Source: Arthrobacter sp. ISL-48 (GTDB taxonomy: Bacteria; Actinomycetota; Actinomycetes; Actinomycetales; Micrococcaceae). From it: a DNA stretch of 64,000 nucleotides. The DNA is taken from the NCBI RefSeq assembly GCF_018613805.1, contig NZ_JAGGPL010000001.1, positions 124,001-188,000 on the forward strand. The letters run 5' to 3'. Below the pieces are notes generated by a model. That model was not told where the DNA came from. It saw nothing but the letters and a program-made list of their open reading frames with translations, and did no database searches. This document shows positions 44,154-53,691 of this stretch, one piece after another. The translations under genes and the position numbers were made by a program. The first letter of the stretch is position 1. The number at the start of each line of letters is the position of its first letter.

Positions 44154-44912
44154 GTGACCCGGCGCAGGACTGAGGACAGCGGAAAGCTTGGCACCGGCGG
44201 GGCGGCGGAGCGCCCGGCACATCAGGCCGTGCTCACGGTGTTGGAGGCCTCAGGCCCCACTCTTGGGGTAGTGCTGGTGCTTCACGGCGGCCGTTCCTAC
44301 AGCTATGCGCCGGTCACCGCACGCCATGTGAGCCCCGCCAGGATGGTTCCCTTAGCGCGGCATCTCCATCGCGCCGGCAAGCGTCACGGACTGGCTGTCT
44401 GGTCCCTGCGGAACAGCGTGCGCGGCTGGAACGGAGAGGACATGACACCGCTGCGGGATGCACGGTGGGCCCTAAAGCAGATCAGCGAGCGGCACCCAGG
44501 GGTTCCCGTCTATCTGCTGGGTCATTCCATGGGAGGACTGACGGCGGTGTGCGCTGCCGACGATCCGCAGGTGGATGCGGTGGTGGCGCTGGCCCCTTGG
44601 CTCAGTGCGGACGCCCCCGCCTCACGGGTCGCTGGCCGGAGGGTGCTGATCGTTCATGGCACCGCCGATCACCTGACCAGCCCGTCAGAATCCCTGAAGT
44701 TTGCCCAACGGGCAGCCGGAGACGCTGCGTCCATGCAATACGTCTCGCTCAAGGGGGCGGGGCATTTCATGGTCCGCCGGGTCCGGTTATGGCAGGCACT
44801 GGCCACCGGATTCGTGATGAAGGCGTTCAGCGACCGGACCGGCGCCAACCTGCCGGCGGCGCGGGTCATGGATGAGCTGGTGCCGGTATCCGCGGTCCAT
44901 GTGACCCTCTAG
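44154..44912 (+). CDS. Alpha/beta hydrolase
   Basis: A 252-aa hydrolase with the nucleophile serine in LLGHSMGG, the acid in IVHGTADHL and the histidine in KGAGHFMVRR, all three in the right order. LHGGRSYSYAP forms the oxyanion region. Substrate unknown; similar proteins are annotated as lysophospholipase- or esterase-like. The GTG at 44154 has GGAGGGA six bases upstream, better than a start at 44082. Confidence 0.85.
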   Translation: MTRRRTEDSGKLGTGGAAERPAHQAVLTVLEASGPTLGVVLVLHGGRSYSYAPVTARHVSPARMVPLARHLHRAGKRHGLAVWSLRNSVRGWNGEDMTPLRDARWALKQISERHPGVPVYLLGHSMGGLTAVCAADDPQVDAVVALAPWLSADAPASRVAGRRVLIVHGTADHLTSPSESLKFAQRAAGDAASMQYVSLKGAGHFMVRRVRLWQALATGFVMKAFSDRTGANLPAARVMDELVPVSAVHVTL

Positions 44913-44948
44913 GCGAGGCGGGGTGGCGCAGGCCGCCGTCGTTCTGAA

Positions 44949-45995
44949 TCAGTCCGAGACGATGAGCGTCTCCGCGCCAGCCAGGCGTGCCTTGCCCCTT
45001 TCCAGCAAAGGCCCGACGGCGGCACGCAATGCAGTCATCGAATCGTCCAGTTCCAGCATGACCGGGTGCTGGTAGGCAATAAGCGAAAGCATGTCCCGGA
45101 CCGCTTCGGCAGCATCCTCCGCCGCCAGGCCAGGCTCGTGGCCGACAAAAACATCCGTTGCGGCCGGGCCCTGGGCTGCTGCGTCCTGGGATACTGCGGC
45201 CTGGGATACTGCGGCCTGGGCAGCCTCCGCATAACTCACCGCGAAGGCACGGATCCGCCCTTTCTTGCTCGGGGCGACACCCGCGCCAAATGCGGACTCC
45301 GGCTCGGCGCGCAGCACGATGGCGCCGTGGGCGCCGGTCAGATCGTCCAGGAACAGTTTCTGCACCTGTCCCATGGAAAGCACACCAGGAGAATCCCAGC
45401 CGTGGATGGACGTGTAATACCGCCCCACCACATCCGTCAGCTCGACGGAGCCGGTGGCGAGATCCATGACCACATCCGAGCCGGCGTTCTCATCATTGGC
45501 CGGCCTCCCGCCGTCGTCCTTTGCGGGAAACACGGGCAGCTTCAGGGCACCCGGCTCCACGACCACAAGGCGGGACCGCTGGATGGGCGAAAGCCCGAAC
45601 GCCTCGGCGAAAGCGGCCCCCGGGGTGCCGGGCTGCACTTTCGCGCGGAGACTCGTAACCCCTGACGGGGACCGTTCGGCTTCGCGGCGCAGCATCGTCA
45701 GGAGCGTGGCGCCGATGCCGGAGCGGCGGTGGTCCCGCGCCACCTCGATGTAGCTCCACAGCCGCTCGGGATGCAGGGACGCCTCGTAGACGACGCCGGC
45801 TGCAACGGGGATGCCGACGCCGTCCAGGACGTCCTCGGCCACGATGCAGCGGCGCCATGGTGTCCCGTCTGTGCCGTTCGACGAGACGGTCAGGGCGCCG
45901 CGGAACTGGCCGGCCTGGAAGGTGTCCGGATCCCCCCAGATTTCCAGCAGGGCCAGGTCGTCACCGTCACGCCATTCACGGTATTCGATGGCCAT
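44949..45995 (-). CDS. GNAT-family acetyltransferase
   Basis: A 348-aa protein with an N-terminal GNAT domain; the acetyl-CoA loop is in VARDHRRSGIGATLLTMLRRE near residue 95. The second half may be a degenerate GNAT domain, as in other two-domain acetyltransferases, because VDSPGVLSMG-type strands are visible but no acetyl-CoA loop. A short low-complexity insert AAVSQAAVSQDAAAQ is encoded by small tandem repeats near 45170-45225. It ends the glyS transcript, 2 bp after glyS. Acceptor unknown. Confidence 0.8.
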   Translation of the reverse strand: MAIEYREWRDGDDLALLEIWGDPDTFQAGQFRGALTVSSNGTDGTPWRRCIVAEDVLDGVGIPVAAGVVYEASLHPERLWSYIEVARDHRRSGIGATLLTMLRREAERSPSGVTSLRAKVQPGTPGAAFAEAFGLSPIQRSRLVVVEPGALKLPVFPAKDDGGRPANDENAGSDVVMDLATGSVELTDVVGRYYTSIHGWDSPGVLSMGQVQKLFLDDLTGAHGAIVLRAEPESAFGAGVAPSKKGRIRAFAVSYAEAAQAAVSQAAVSQDAAAQGPAATDVFVGHEPGLAAEDAAEAVRDMLSLIAYQHPVMLELDDSMTALRAAVGPLLERGKARLAGAETLIVSD

Positions 45996-45997
45996 GC

Positions 45998-47383
45998 TCA
46001 GGCCCCGATCAGGCGTGCGGCCAGGTAGCCTTCCACCTTGTCCAGCGAAACGCGTTCCTGGCTCATGGTGTCGCGCTCACGGATGGTCACGGCCTGGTCC
46101 TCGAGCGTATCGAAGTCCACGGTGATGCAGAACGGGGTGCCGATCTCGTCCTGGCGGCGGTAGCGGCGGCCGATCGCGCCGGCGTCGTCGAAGTCGATGT
46201 TCCAGTTCTTGCGCAGCTGGGCGCCCAGTTCCTTGGCCTTCGGCGAGAGGTCCTCGTTGCGGCTCAGCGGCAGGACCGCCGCCTTGACCGGGGCCAGGCG
46301 CGGATCCAGCTTGAGGACAGTACGGACGTCGACGCCGCCCTTGGCGTTGGGCGCCTCGTCTTCCGTGTATGCGTCGATGAGGAAGGCCATGAAGGAGCGG
46401 GTGAGCCCGGCTGCGGGTTCGATCACGTAGGGGGTGTAGCGCTCGTTGGTGGCCTGGTTGAAGTAGCTGAGGTCCGTGCCGGAGGCCTTGGCGTGCGTGG
46501 AGAGGTCAAAGTCGGTGCGGTTGGCGATGCCTTCAAGCTCACCCCATTCCGAACCCTGGAAGCCGAAGCGGTATTCGATGTCCGTGGTGCCCTTGGAATA
46601 GTGGCTGAGCTTCTCCAGCGGGTGTTCGAATAGGCGCAGATTCTCTTCCCGGATACCGAGGCCGGTGTACCAGGACATTCGCTCCTTCATCCAGTACTGG
46701 TGCCACTCTTCGTCCGTGCCGGGCTCCACGAAGAACTCCATTTCCATCTGCTCGAATTCACGGGTGCGGAAAATGAAGTTTCCGGGGGTGATCTCGTTTC
46801 GGAAGGACTTGCCGATCTGGCCGATACCGAACGGCGGCTTCTTCCGCGAGGTGGTAAGGACGTTGTTGAAGTTCACGAAGATGCCCTGGGCCGTTTCCGG
46901 GCGGAGGTAGTGGAGGCCTTCGTCGTTGGCAACGGGGCCCAGGAAGGTCTTCAGGAGTCCTGAGAACTCCTGGGGTTCGGTCCATTGACCGCGCGTGCCG
47001 CAGTTGGCGCAGGCGATGTCCTTCAAGCCGTTTTCCGCCGGGCGGCCCTTCTTTTCCTCGTACTCTTCCTCGAGGTGGTCTGCCCGGTAGCGCTTGTGGC
47101 ATGACAGGCATTCAACCAGCGGATCTGAGAAGACCTCCACGTGGCCGGAGGCTTCCCAAACCTGGCGGGGAAGGATGACGGAGGAGTCCAGGCCCACGAC
47201 GTCATCGCGTCCGCGGACCATGGACTGCCACCACTGACGCTTGATGTTTTCCTTCAGCTCCGCGCCCAGGGGCCCGTAGTCCCAGGCAGAACGCGAACCA
47301 CCGTAGATTTCACCGGCCTGGAACACGAAGCCCCTGCGCTTGGAAAGGGAAATGACCTGGTCGAGAACGGATTTTGCTGCCAT
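45998..47383 (-). CDS. glyS: Glycyl-tRNA synthetase (alpha2 type)
   Basis: Charges tRNA-Gly. The 461-aa single-chain enzyme is the homodimeric class II type. Motif 2 is visible in [19 protein letters not shown] and motif 3 in [15 protein letters not shown]; a zinc-binding pair lies in [12 protein letters not shown] and CANCGTRG. The anticodon-binding domain follows near residue 350. The ATG at 47383 begins [19 protein letters not shown], the usual start. No T-box leader is present upstream. The acetyltransferase gene follows by 2 bp. Confidence 0.96.
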   Translation of the reverse strand: MAAKSVLDQVISLSKRRGFVFQAGEIYGGSRSAWDYGPLGAELKENIKRQWWQSMVRGRDDVVGLDSSVILPRQVWEASGHVEVFSDPLVECLSCHKRYRADHLEEEYEEKKGRPAENGLKDIACANCGTRGQWTEPQEFSGLLKTFLGPVANDEGLHYLRPETAQGIFVNFNNVLTTSRKKPPFGIGQIGKSFRNEITPGNFIFRTREFEQMEMEFFVEPGTDEEWHQYWMKERMSWYTGLGIREENLRLFEHPLEKLSHYSKGTTDIEYRFGFQGSEWGELEGIANRTDFDLSTHAKASGTDLSYFNQATNERYTPYVIEPAAGLTRSFMAFLIDAYTEDEAPNAKGGVDVRTVLKLDPRLAPVKAAVLPLSRNEDLSPKAKELGAQLRKNWNIDFDDAGAIGRRYRRQDEIGTPFCITVDFDTLEDQAVTIRERDTMSQERVSLDKVEGYLAARLIGA

Positions 47384-47529
47384 GGTGGAACTCCAATTTC
47401 TACAGGGCCGCTGGGTGCGGTCCGCGGTTTCTGGCCCCGATGACACCATTGGTGTGGCACCACTGGTTGCCGGGCGGGGCGGGCGAAGGAAGTAGATGCA
47501 GAAAGCTGCGTGTCCTAGCCTACCGGCCA

Positions 47530-48528
47530 CTACCTCCGGAAGGCGCCCCGCGGCCACGGCAAGGTTGCCAGAATGATGGCCGCCAGGGTGAGCAGGGTGC
47601 CCAGGACGGTGGCCGGCGCCACAATGGAGCCCGGGGCGGGCACCAGCAGGTCAAGGCCAAGGGACCCCAGAAGCTGCCCGGCGATCATGCCTAATCCGGT
47701 GACCAGCACGCCGAGGCTCCGGACCAGCATTGCGCCCAGCCCAATAAACACACAACCCATCGGGCCGCCGAGGTAGTACCACCACTCCCCTGGCAGGGCA
47801 TTACCGGCCCCCAGCCAGGCCACCTTGAGGGCCCAGGCAATCCACAGCACCACACTGCCCGCCACAAAGTTCACCAGCGTGGCGGCGATGGGCGTCCCGT
47901 AGGTGACAGTCGCGGTGCCGTTCATGGCCTGTTGGAAACTCATGAGGAAGCCGGCCAGGATGGGAAGCAGGAGTGGAAGAATCAGCGTCGCCGGCCCGCC
48001 GGACCCGGCGCCATCCGGGCCGGCTGAAGCACCAGCGCCGTCGAACCTGGGCGAAACCGCCCAGGCCACGGCGGCAATGGTGAGCACGCAGCCGATGACC
48101 CTGATGCCGGTCACGGATTTCTTGCCGGCCGGGCCGATTCCCAGCCGGTCAACCAGCAGCCCGCTCACCGTCTGGCCCGTCACCGTCGCGACAGTGAACA
48201 GCGCCACCCCCAGCAGCCCCACGGTGAAGGATTGCGCGAAGACAAACAGGGCACCGATCCCGCCGGCCAGGACGTACACACGGGGGAAGGCGCGGCTGCG
48301 GACCGCGGGAACGATCCGGGCCAGCCCGGCACGGCCCGCGGGGAGGATCAATGAGATCAGGATCATCAGGACCAGGCCGGTGCTGAAACTTACTACCGCC
48401 GCGGCAATGCCATCGTTGAGACGGGCTCCCAGGGCACCGTTGATACGCCCCTGGACCGGGATCGCGAGCCCTGCTCCTACCGCCAGCGGGAGCCCCGCGA
48501 GCAGCGGCAGCCGTGGGGTGTGGGTCAT
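47530..48528 (-). CDS. YdcZ/DMT-family membrane protein (DUF606)
   Basis: A 332-aa protein with ten helices in two homologous halves, each starting with a glycine-rich helix ([20 protein letters not shown] and [20 protein letters not shown]). That duplication marks fused DUF606 proteins. Function unknown, perhaps export of a small metabolite. The ATG at 48528 has AAGGTGA at a good distance; a GTG nine bases earlier overlaps that site. Confidence 0.85.
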   Translation of the reverse strand: MTHTPRLPLLAGLPLAVGAGLAIPVQGRINGALGARLNDGIAAAVVSFSTGLVLMILISLILPAGRAGLARIVPAVRSRAFPRVYVLAGGIGALFVFAQSFTVGLLGVALFTVATVTGQTVSGLLVDRLGIGPAGKKSVTGIRVIGCVLTIAAVAWAVSPRFDGAGASAGPDGAGSGGPATLILPLLLPILAGFLMSFQQAMNGTATVTYGTPIAATLVNFVAGSVVLWIAWALKVAWLGAGNALPGEWWYYLGGPMGCVFIGLGAMLVRSLGVLVTGLGMIAGQLLGSLGLDLLVPAPGSIVAPATVLGTLLTLAAIILATLPWPRGAFRR

Positions 48529-48561
48529 TGAATTCACCTTACGTCAGGCATCATTGGTTGT

Positions 48562-48795
48562 ATGAGCAACCAGGACATTGAAGAGATCCCGATCCGCGAC
48601 AGCATGATCCGGCTTGGCCAGCTCCTGAAGCTCGCCAGCCTCGTGGAGGACGGCGTCGAGGCCACCGATCTCATCAGGAACGGGCTCGTCAAAGTCAACG
48701 GGGAGATCGACGACCGCCGCGGCCGCCAGCTGCACAACGGCGATACCGTCACCGTCAACGGGCAGACCGTGAGGGTCGTGGCGCCGGCAGCCTGA
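48562..48795 (+). CDS. S4-domain RNA-binding protein
   Basis: A 77-aa protein that is almost entirely an S4 domain: IRLGQLLKLASLVEDGVEA, then LIRNGLVKVNGEIDDRRGRQL and a closing beta strand pair. Short S4 proteins of this type (YaaA/YbcJ-like) bind structured RNA, often on ribosomal particles. Divergent from the YdcZ gene with only 33 bp between the starts, so the promoters overlap. Confidence 0.88.
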   Translation: MSNQDIEEIPIRDSMIRLGQLLKLASLVEDGVEATDLIRNGLVKVNGEIDDRRGRQLHNGDTVTVNGQTVRVVAPAA

Positions 48796-48864
48796 TCCGC
48801 AGCGGCCTCCCCCTGACTGGCCTCCTCTGACCGGCCTCCGAGGAGCGGTGTGTCCGACGGGCTT

Positions 48865-49524
48865 TTACTTCTTCAGCACCTCATGGGTCAGGAACTCGGA
48901 AACATGCCCGATCTCCTGCTGATTGATGCCGTGCCACATTCCGGTGTACAGCACCTTGGTGAGCTTGACGTGTTGGCGTACCCAACCCATGGTGTAGTCA
49001 ATCTTGTCCGGCGTAATGACCGGGTCCTGCTGGTCCCTGCCCCAGAACAGAGGGACGGAGCCATCCAGTTCATGGTCCCGGAAGGTGGGATCGTCGCCGG
49101 CATCCACCACAAACCCCGACAGTCCGACGACGGCGGCAAAGTCCGTGGGCCGCTGCCGGAGCAGCGTGGTGGCCATCGCCATTCCCATCGAAAACCCGAG
49201 CAGCGTCACCGACGGGTGTCCGGCTTTGATGGTGTCGATCCAGTCCAGCACGTAGCCGGAAGCCTTCTTGACGCCGTCGAGTGAATAGTCGATGGACGCC
49301 GTCAGCGGGAACCAGGTAAATCCCGGGCCCATCGCCAGGGGTGCACGGACTGAGGCCACGGCAAAGTCCCCGGGCAGCATGTCCGCCAGGCTCAGCAGGT
49401 CCTGTTCGTTGGCGCCGTAGCCGTGCAAGAGCACCAGCAGCGGCTTTCCGGCACGCTGGTTTTCAGGCTGGGACCACAAAACAACGGGGGCGGGAAATAC
49501 AAGGGCATCAGTCATGGTTTCCAT
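48865..49524 (-). CDS. Phospholipase/carboxylesterase family hydrolase
   Basis: A 219-aa alpha/beta hydrolase of the carboxylesterase/phospholipase family. The oxyanion region LVLLHGYGANEQDLLSLADML, the nucleophile in LLGFSMGMAMA, the aspartate in QQDPVITPDK and the histidine in GMWHGINQQ form a complete triad. Small soluble esterases of this type act on short acyl esters. An ATG three codons downstream (49515) is an equally possible start; neither has a clear ribosome site. Confidence 0.85.
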   Translation of the reverse strand: METMTDALVFPAPVVLWSQPENQRAGKPLLVLLHGYGANEQDLLSLADMLPGDFAVASVRAPLAMGPGFTWFPLTASIDYSLDGVKKASGYVLDWIDTIKAGHPSVTLLGFSMGMAMATTLLRQRPTDFAAVVGLSGFVVDAGDDPTFRDHELDGSVPLFWGRDQQDPVITPDKIDYTMGWVRQHVKLTKVLYTGMWHGINQQEIGHVSEFLTHEVLKK

Positions 49525-49602
49525 TGTTACAGTTACTGGCGAGCAGGAAGGGGCAGGAACCTACGGTGGCGTAGCTTGCGACAGGGAAGGCAGGATAGGA
49601 CC

Positions 49603-50469
49603 GTGAGTGAAGCAAGAGCCATGCAGAATCCCACGGCAGCCGTGGAATCCCACCCCTGGAGCCGGTATGTAGCCCTCGGGGATTCCTTCACGGAGGGCAT
49701 CGGCGACCCCGAGCCCTCAAGCCCCGGCGGCTACCGCGGCTGGGCGGACCGGGTGGCGGAAGAACTGGGCCGCGGGCAGAGCGATTTCGCGTACGCGAAC
49801 CTCGCGGTCCGCGGCAGGCTCCTTCAGCAGATCGTGGACCAGCAGCTCGCCCCGTGCCTGGCTCTGAAGCCGGATCTGGTGACCCTTTCGGCTGGCGGCA
49901 ACGACCTTATCCGGCCCGGCGGCGACCCCGATGCCCTGGCGGAAAAGCTCGATTCGGTGGTCCAGATCCTTGGCATGGGCGGCGCCACCGTGGTGCTGTT
50001 CAACGGTCCCGATACTGGTTCCTCCGTGCTGGGCCGGGTCCGCAGTAAAGTGGCCATCTACAACGAGAACCTTCGGACAGTTGCCGCCCGTCACGACGCC
50101 GTCATCGCGGACATGTGGTCCCTCCGGCAGCTCAGCGATCCGCAGATGTGGGACGAGGACAGGCTGCACTTCTCACCACTGGGCCATCACACCATCGCAG
50201 CCATGGTCCTCGACTCGCTCAACGTGCGCCACAGCCTTGAACCGCTGGTGCCCAAGCCTTTGCCGCAGCGGACCTGGCGGGAAGCCCGCACCGGCGACCT
50301 GGTGTGGGCGCGTGAATACTTCGTCCCCTGGGTGGTACGGCGGCTGCGCCACCGCTCGTCGGGTGATGGGATCACGGCAAAGCGTCCGACGGCGGGGCCC
50401 GTGTTCGGCCCCGGTGTCCCGATGGGATCCGGCGAAGGTCCGCTGGGCACTACCGACGCCCACCGCTAG
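49603..50469 (+). CDS. SGNH/GDSL-family hydrolase
   Basis: A 288-aa esterase-type enzyme with block I YVALGDSFTEGIGDP (catalytic serine), block III AGGNDLIRPGG (oxyanion asparagine) and block V DRLHFSPLGHH (catalytic DxxH). No signal peptide, so it acts inside the cell. Substrate unknown. The GTG at 49603 follows AGGCAGGATAGGA; an ATG at 49621 is an alternative. Followed 25 bp later by the AlkZ-like gene. Confidence 0.85.
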   Translation: MSEARAMQNPTAAVESHPWSRYVALGDSFTEGIGDPEPSSPGGYRGWADRVAEELGRGQSDFAYANLAVRGRLLQQIVDQQLAPCLALKPDLVTLSAGGNDLIRPGGDPDALAEKLDSVVQILGMGGATVVLFNGPDTGSSVLGRVRSKVAIYNENLRTVAARHDAVIADMWSLRQLSDPQMWDEDRLHFSPLGHHTIAAMVLDSLNVRHSLEPLVPKPLPQRTWREARTGDLVWAREYFVPWVVRRLRHRSSGDGITAKRPTAGPVFGPGVPMGSGEGPLGTTDAHR

Positions 50470-50494
50470 CGCGGACCTCAAGGCAGGAAACCAC

Positions 50495-51664
50495 ATGACG
50501 CGGAGTATGGATCCGGACGAGCCCGGTATGGATCCGGATGAGTTGGTACGGCTCCGGCTCCGGGCCCAGATGCTCCGCGGGCCAGCGGCGGCCTCCCCCG
50601 AAGACTCCCTCCGGAACCTGCTTGCCGTGCAGGCGCAGGAATTTCCCTATGCCCGCTGGAGCCTGGCCCAGCGGACATCGTCCGCCACCGCGGCCGATGT
50701 GGAGCAGGCTGTAGCCGACGGGCGGATCCTGCGCACGCATATCCTGAGGCCCACCTGGCATTTCGTCCACCGGGATGATCTGCGTTGGCTGATGGCGCTG
50801 TCCGCACCCCGGCTTCACCGGGGCAACGCAGGTATGTACCGGCGGACCGGTATTGACGCGGCAGCCGCCTTCCGGGGAGGGCAGGCCATGGCCGAGGCTG
50901 TCAGAGGCGGACGCCATCTGACCAGGGAGCAGCTCGCGGCCACTCTGCAGGACGCGGGTTTCGAAGCGAAGGGGCTCGAACTGGTCTACCTGATCATGCA
51001 TGCGGAGATCACCGGGGTCCTTGCCAGCGGCTCACCTGTGCGGAGTGCGGGCGGAGCGCTGAAGCAAACGTACGCCCTCTTCGAAGAGCGGGTGCCGGCC
51101 GGGCCGGCGGTGCCCATGACCCGGGCGGAAGCCCTCGCCGAACTGGTCCGGCGCTACTTCACCAGCCGCGGTCCGGCCACCATCAAGGACTGTGCCGACT
51201 GGTCGGGGCTGACCATGGCCGATGTCCGGCAAGGCCTGCAGCATGCCTTGGACGCCGACCCGGCTGTACTGGCCACTGCGGTGATTGACGGCGTCGGGTT
51301 TTATTTCGGACCGGGGATGGATGCTGGCGATCCCACCGGCCAGGCACGGCCCCGCATCGACCTGGTCCAGTGCTACGACGAATACGTCATGGGGTACTCC
51401 GCCACCAGGCACTACTTGGGCGGCAGGGCACCGGCCTTGCCCGTGGCTGACGCCCCCATCCATGTGGTGCTGCTGGACGGACGGATGATCGGATCGTGGC
51501 GGCATACCCTGCTGCCCGGCCGCTGCGAAGTGGATGTCCGGCTGTCCGCGTCCGCTGAGCCGCTCAATGCTGCGGTGGAATCTGCGGTGGCAAGATACGC
51601 GGCCTTCCTGGGAATGCCGGCCGTGCGTGTGCAGCCCGGGGCTAAGCTGGAGGCACACATATGA
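50495..51664 (+). CDS. AlkZ/YcaQ-like winged-helix protein (HTH_42), possible DNA glycosylase
   Basis: A 389-aa protein of the HTH_42 family. The N-terminal half carries VQAQEFPYARWSLAQR with Q46 and Q48, the QxQ catalytic motif of the interstrand-crosslink glycosylase AlkZ, followed by HILRPTWHFVHRDDLRWL. Winged-helix units follow (REQLAATLQDAGFEA; SRGPATIKDCADWSGL). Some members open DNA crosslinks, and many actinobacterial ones remain untested, so the role is inferred. The ATG at 50495 has AGGCAGGA six bases upstream. Codons and base composition match the neighbours. Confidence 0.82.
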   Translation: MTRSMDPDEPGMDPDELVRLRLRAQMLRGPAAASPEDSLRNLLAVQAQEFPYARWSLAQRTSSATAADVEQAVADGRILRTHILRPTWHFVHRDDLRWLMALSAPRLHRGNAGMYRRTGIDAAAAFRGGQAMAEAVRGGRHLTREQLAATLQDAGFEAKGLELVYLIMHAEITGVLASGSPVRSAGGALKQTYALFEERVPAGPAVPMTRAEALAELVRRYFTSRGPATIKDCADWSGLTMADVRQGLQHALDADPAVLATAVIDGVGFYFGPGMDAGDPTGQARPRIDLVQCYDEYVMGYSATRHYLGGRAPALPVADAPIHVVLLDGRMIGSWRHTLLPGRCEVDVRLSASAEPLNAAVESAVARYAAFLGMPAVRVQPGAKLEAHI

Positions 51665-51677
51665 GAGGCGCGGCACC

Positions 51678-52160
51678 GTGAACAGTCTGTTTTTCTGGAT
51701 CATCGTTTTGTCGTTCGTGATTCCCATGGCGATGCGGATGTACCGGAAATCCGTCCACCGCCGGAACCAGGAACAGAGTTTTTCCGGCCGCTATCCGGAA
51801 CAGTTTCCGGGTGCGGACCGCGGGCCGCAGAGCAGCCAGCCCCGTGACGGCTACACGCAGCAGGACTACATGGCGGGCGGCTTCCGCCAGATCGGAAGCC
51901 CCCAGCCGTTGCCGCCCGCCCAGCCCCTGCCGCCGTCAAATGAGCCGTTTCCGCCGTATGACCAGCCGATGACTCCCCAGGAGCAGGCACCAGAGCAGGG
52001 AACGCCGCAGCAGCCGGCAGCCCCCGTGACTCCCCCGCCGCCGTCGGCGCCGCAGGGCTACCGCGCCCGGAAGCTCGCCGAACTGGACCAGCAGTACAGC
52101 AACGGCGAACTGGCGATGGAAGACTACATGGCCCGCCGCGCCGAAATCATGAACGGCTAG
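51678..52160 (+). CDS. SHOCT-domain membrane protein
   Basis: A 160-aa protein with one N-terminal helix (SLFFWIIVLSFVIPMAM), a Pro/Gln-rich linker of about 90 residues and a C-terminal SHOCT motif (KLAELDQQYSNGELAMEDYM). SHOCT domains are short oligomerising modules without a known activity of their own. GTG start at 51678, 13 bp after the AlkZ-like gene. Convergent with metX, 36 bp apart. Confidence 0.8.
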   Translation: MNSLFFWIIVLSFVIPMAMRMYRKSVHRRNQEQSFSGRYPEQFPGADRGPQSSQPRDGYTQQDYMAGGFRQIGSPQPLPPAQPLPPSNEPFPPYDQPMTPQEQAPEQGTPQQPAAPVTPPPPSAPQGYRARKLAELDQQYSNGELAMEDYMARRAEIMNG

Positions 52161-52196
52161 TTCCTTGCTACGGCAGGGGCCTTATGACAAAAAGGG

Positions 52197-53312
52197 CTAA
52201 ACCAGGAATGTCTTCCGGAGCTGGCCGCCGAGCTGTCCGATCTCGGTGAGGAACCCGTCGTGGCCGATCGGCGCTTCAATCAGGTGCACGTCCACGTCCC
52301 CCGGCAAGGCAGCAGCGAGCTCATGTGACTGGGACGGGAAGTACAGCCGGTCACTGTCTACGGCAGCCACGAAAAACCGTGCGGTGGCCCGGCCGAGCGT
52401 CTCGTCCAGGGAACCGCGCCCCCGGCAGACGTCGTGGCTCATGAGGGCCTCTGTGATGGCGATGTAGCTGTTCGCGTCAAAGCGCCGGACAAGTTTCGTG
52501 CCCTGGTGGTCCAGGTAGCTTTCCACTTGGTAGCGGCCACGGTCCGCCAGGGACCCGGCCTGCAGCGGCGTTTCCGTCGGCTGGGCCGACCGTCCGAAGC
52601 GCCCGTCGAATTCCTGGGCCGAGCGGTAGGTGATATGGGCGATCCGCCGCGCCAGCGCCAGGCCGTCCTCCGGGAAGGGACCGCCGTAGTAGTCGCCGTC
52701 GTTGAAGTTGGCATCCTGCCGGATCGCCAGGGTCTGCGCCTGAGCAAACGCGATCTGTTCGGCGGTGCTCGCGGCTCCAATCGAAATCACGGCGCAGCGC
52801 CGCACCCGCTCCGGATAGGTGACCGCCCACTCCAGGGCCCGCGCGCCGCCCATCGAGCCGCCCAGGACCGCGAACCAGCTCTGGATGCCCAGCTGGTCAG
52901 CCAGCCTGGCCTCGGCCACCGTGCTGTCTCGGAGGGTGACCAGGGGAAAGCGGGAGCCCCAGGGCCTTCCGTCCGGCGCAGGCGATGACGGCCCGGTGGA
53001 TCCGTAGCAGCCACCCACGATGTTAATGGAGACGACGAAGAACCGGTCCGTGTCCACGGGAGCCCCGGGGCCGGCCAGCTGCTCCCACCAGCCGGGCTCG
53101 TCGCTGTCGCCCCGGGTCACGTGCGTGCTGCCTGTGAGGGCGTGCTCAACGAGGACGGCATTGGAACGGTCGTCGTTGAGCGTGCCCCACGTTTCGTAGG
53201 CCAGTGTGACGTCCGGGAGGTAGCCGCCGGCTTCGAGCGACAGCCCCCCGATGGTGGCATAACGGAGCACGCCGTTTTCGGGTACGGCGGTGCGGGAGAC
53301 GGTAATCGTCAT
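52197..53312 (-). CDS. metX: Homoserine O-acetyltransferase
   Basis: Acetylates homoserine with acetyl-CoA, committing it to methionine. In 371 residues: the TYETWG and EHALTG strands, the nucleophile serine in VLGGSMGGARALEW, the aspartate in VAAVDSDRLYFP and the histidine near the end in PIGHDGFLTEI, the complete MetX triad. The ATG at 53312 follows AAAAGGTCC. A SAM-IV riboswitch lies directly upstream, so expression falls when S-adenosylmethionine is high. No metY gene is next to it in this window. Confidence 0.95.
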   Translation of the reverse strand: MTITVSRTAVPENGVLRYATIGGLSLEAGGYLPDVTLAYETWGTLNDDRSNAVLVEHALTGSTHVTRGDSDEPGWWEQLAGPGAPVDTDRFFVVSINIVGGCYGSTGPSSPAPDGRPWGSRFPLVTLRDSTVAEARLADQLGIQSWFAVLGGSMGGARALEWAVTYPERVRRCAVISIGAASTAEQIAFAQAQTLAIRQDANFNDGDYYGGPFPEDGLALARRIAHITYRSAQEFDGRFGRSAQPTETPLQAGSLADRGRYQVESYLDHQGTKLVRRFDANSYIAITEALMSHDVCRGRGSLDETLGRATARFFVAAVDSDRLYFPSQSHELAAALPGDVDVHLIEAPIGHDGFLTEIGQLGGQLRKTFLV

Positions 53313-53335
53313 ATGAGGACCTTTTCTACGCGCTT

Positions 53336-53450
53336 GCCTGCCGTCAAATGACCGGCAGGCCAGGTCTTCACCCGGGGCACCCCACCGCGGAAGGAGGGTT
53401 GCCGGCCAGCAAGCCGGGGCTGTCACTGGCACTCATGACCTCCCTTGAGT
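53336..53450 (-). promoter_or_regulatory. SAM-IV riboswitch upstream of metX
   Basis: Read on the minus strand: the P1 arm GGTCATGAGTGCCAG, then CCCCGGCTTGCTGGCCGGCA, then ACCCTCC, CGCGGTGGGGTGCCCCGGGT and the closing GAAGACC. Order and sequence match the actinobacterial SAM-IV class. A perfect 8-bp hairpin (GCCTGCCG/CGGCAGGC, 53336-53360) follows the aptamer, just before the ribosome site, and is the likely expression platform. No U-run follows the hairpin, so control is probably at translation. Confidence 0.88.
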
Positions 53451-53691
53451 GTACGAAACAGCCGACGCCTATGGCCAAGAATGTGACTGGTTTATGACTT
53501 TCCGGCCTTTGGAAACGTCGACCGGTCTTTTGTCAGCATCCACGCTGCAGTTTCATTGGATTCGCGCAGGTTCCGCAACATCCGCGCAGGATCTTCTGAA
53601 ATCCGTCCGCAGCATGCCGCCCCCGCTAGATTTAGGTCTGGGAAATCATTGCCCAGCTTCATCCTGACCGCACAGAAAGACCGAGATTCCC
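53451..53691. other. Intergenic stretch before the subtilase gene
   Basis: 241 bp with the metX promoter on one strand and the subtilase promoter on the other. No gene or clear site was recognised; AGAAAGACCGAGA upstream of the TTG start may act as a weak ribosome site. Confidence 0.6.

Noticed and set aside
45170..45225. Short direct repeats as a CRISPR array
   Set aside because: Two or three 15-bp units in a coding region without regular spacers; they encode an Ala/Ser/Gln stretch.
47384..47529. T-box or other riboswitch before glyS
   Set aside because: No T-box sequence, specifier loop or other known aptamer core was found.
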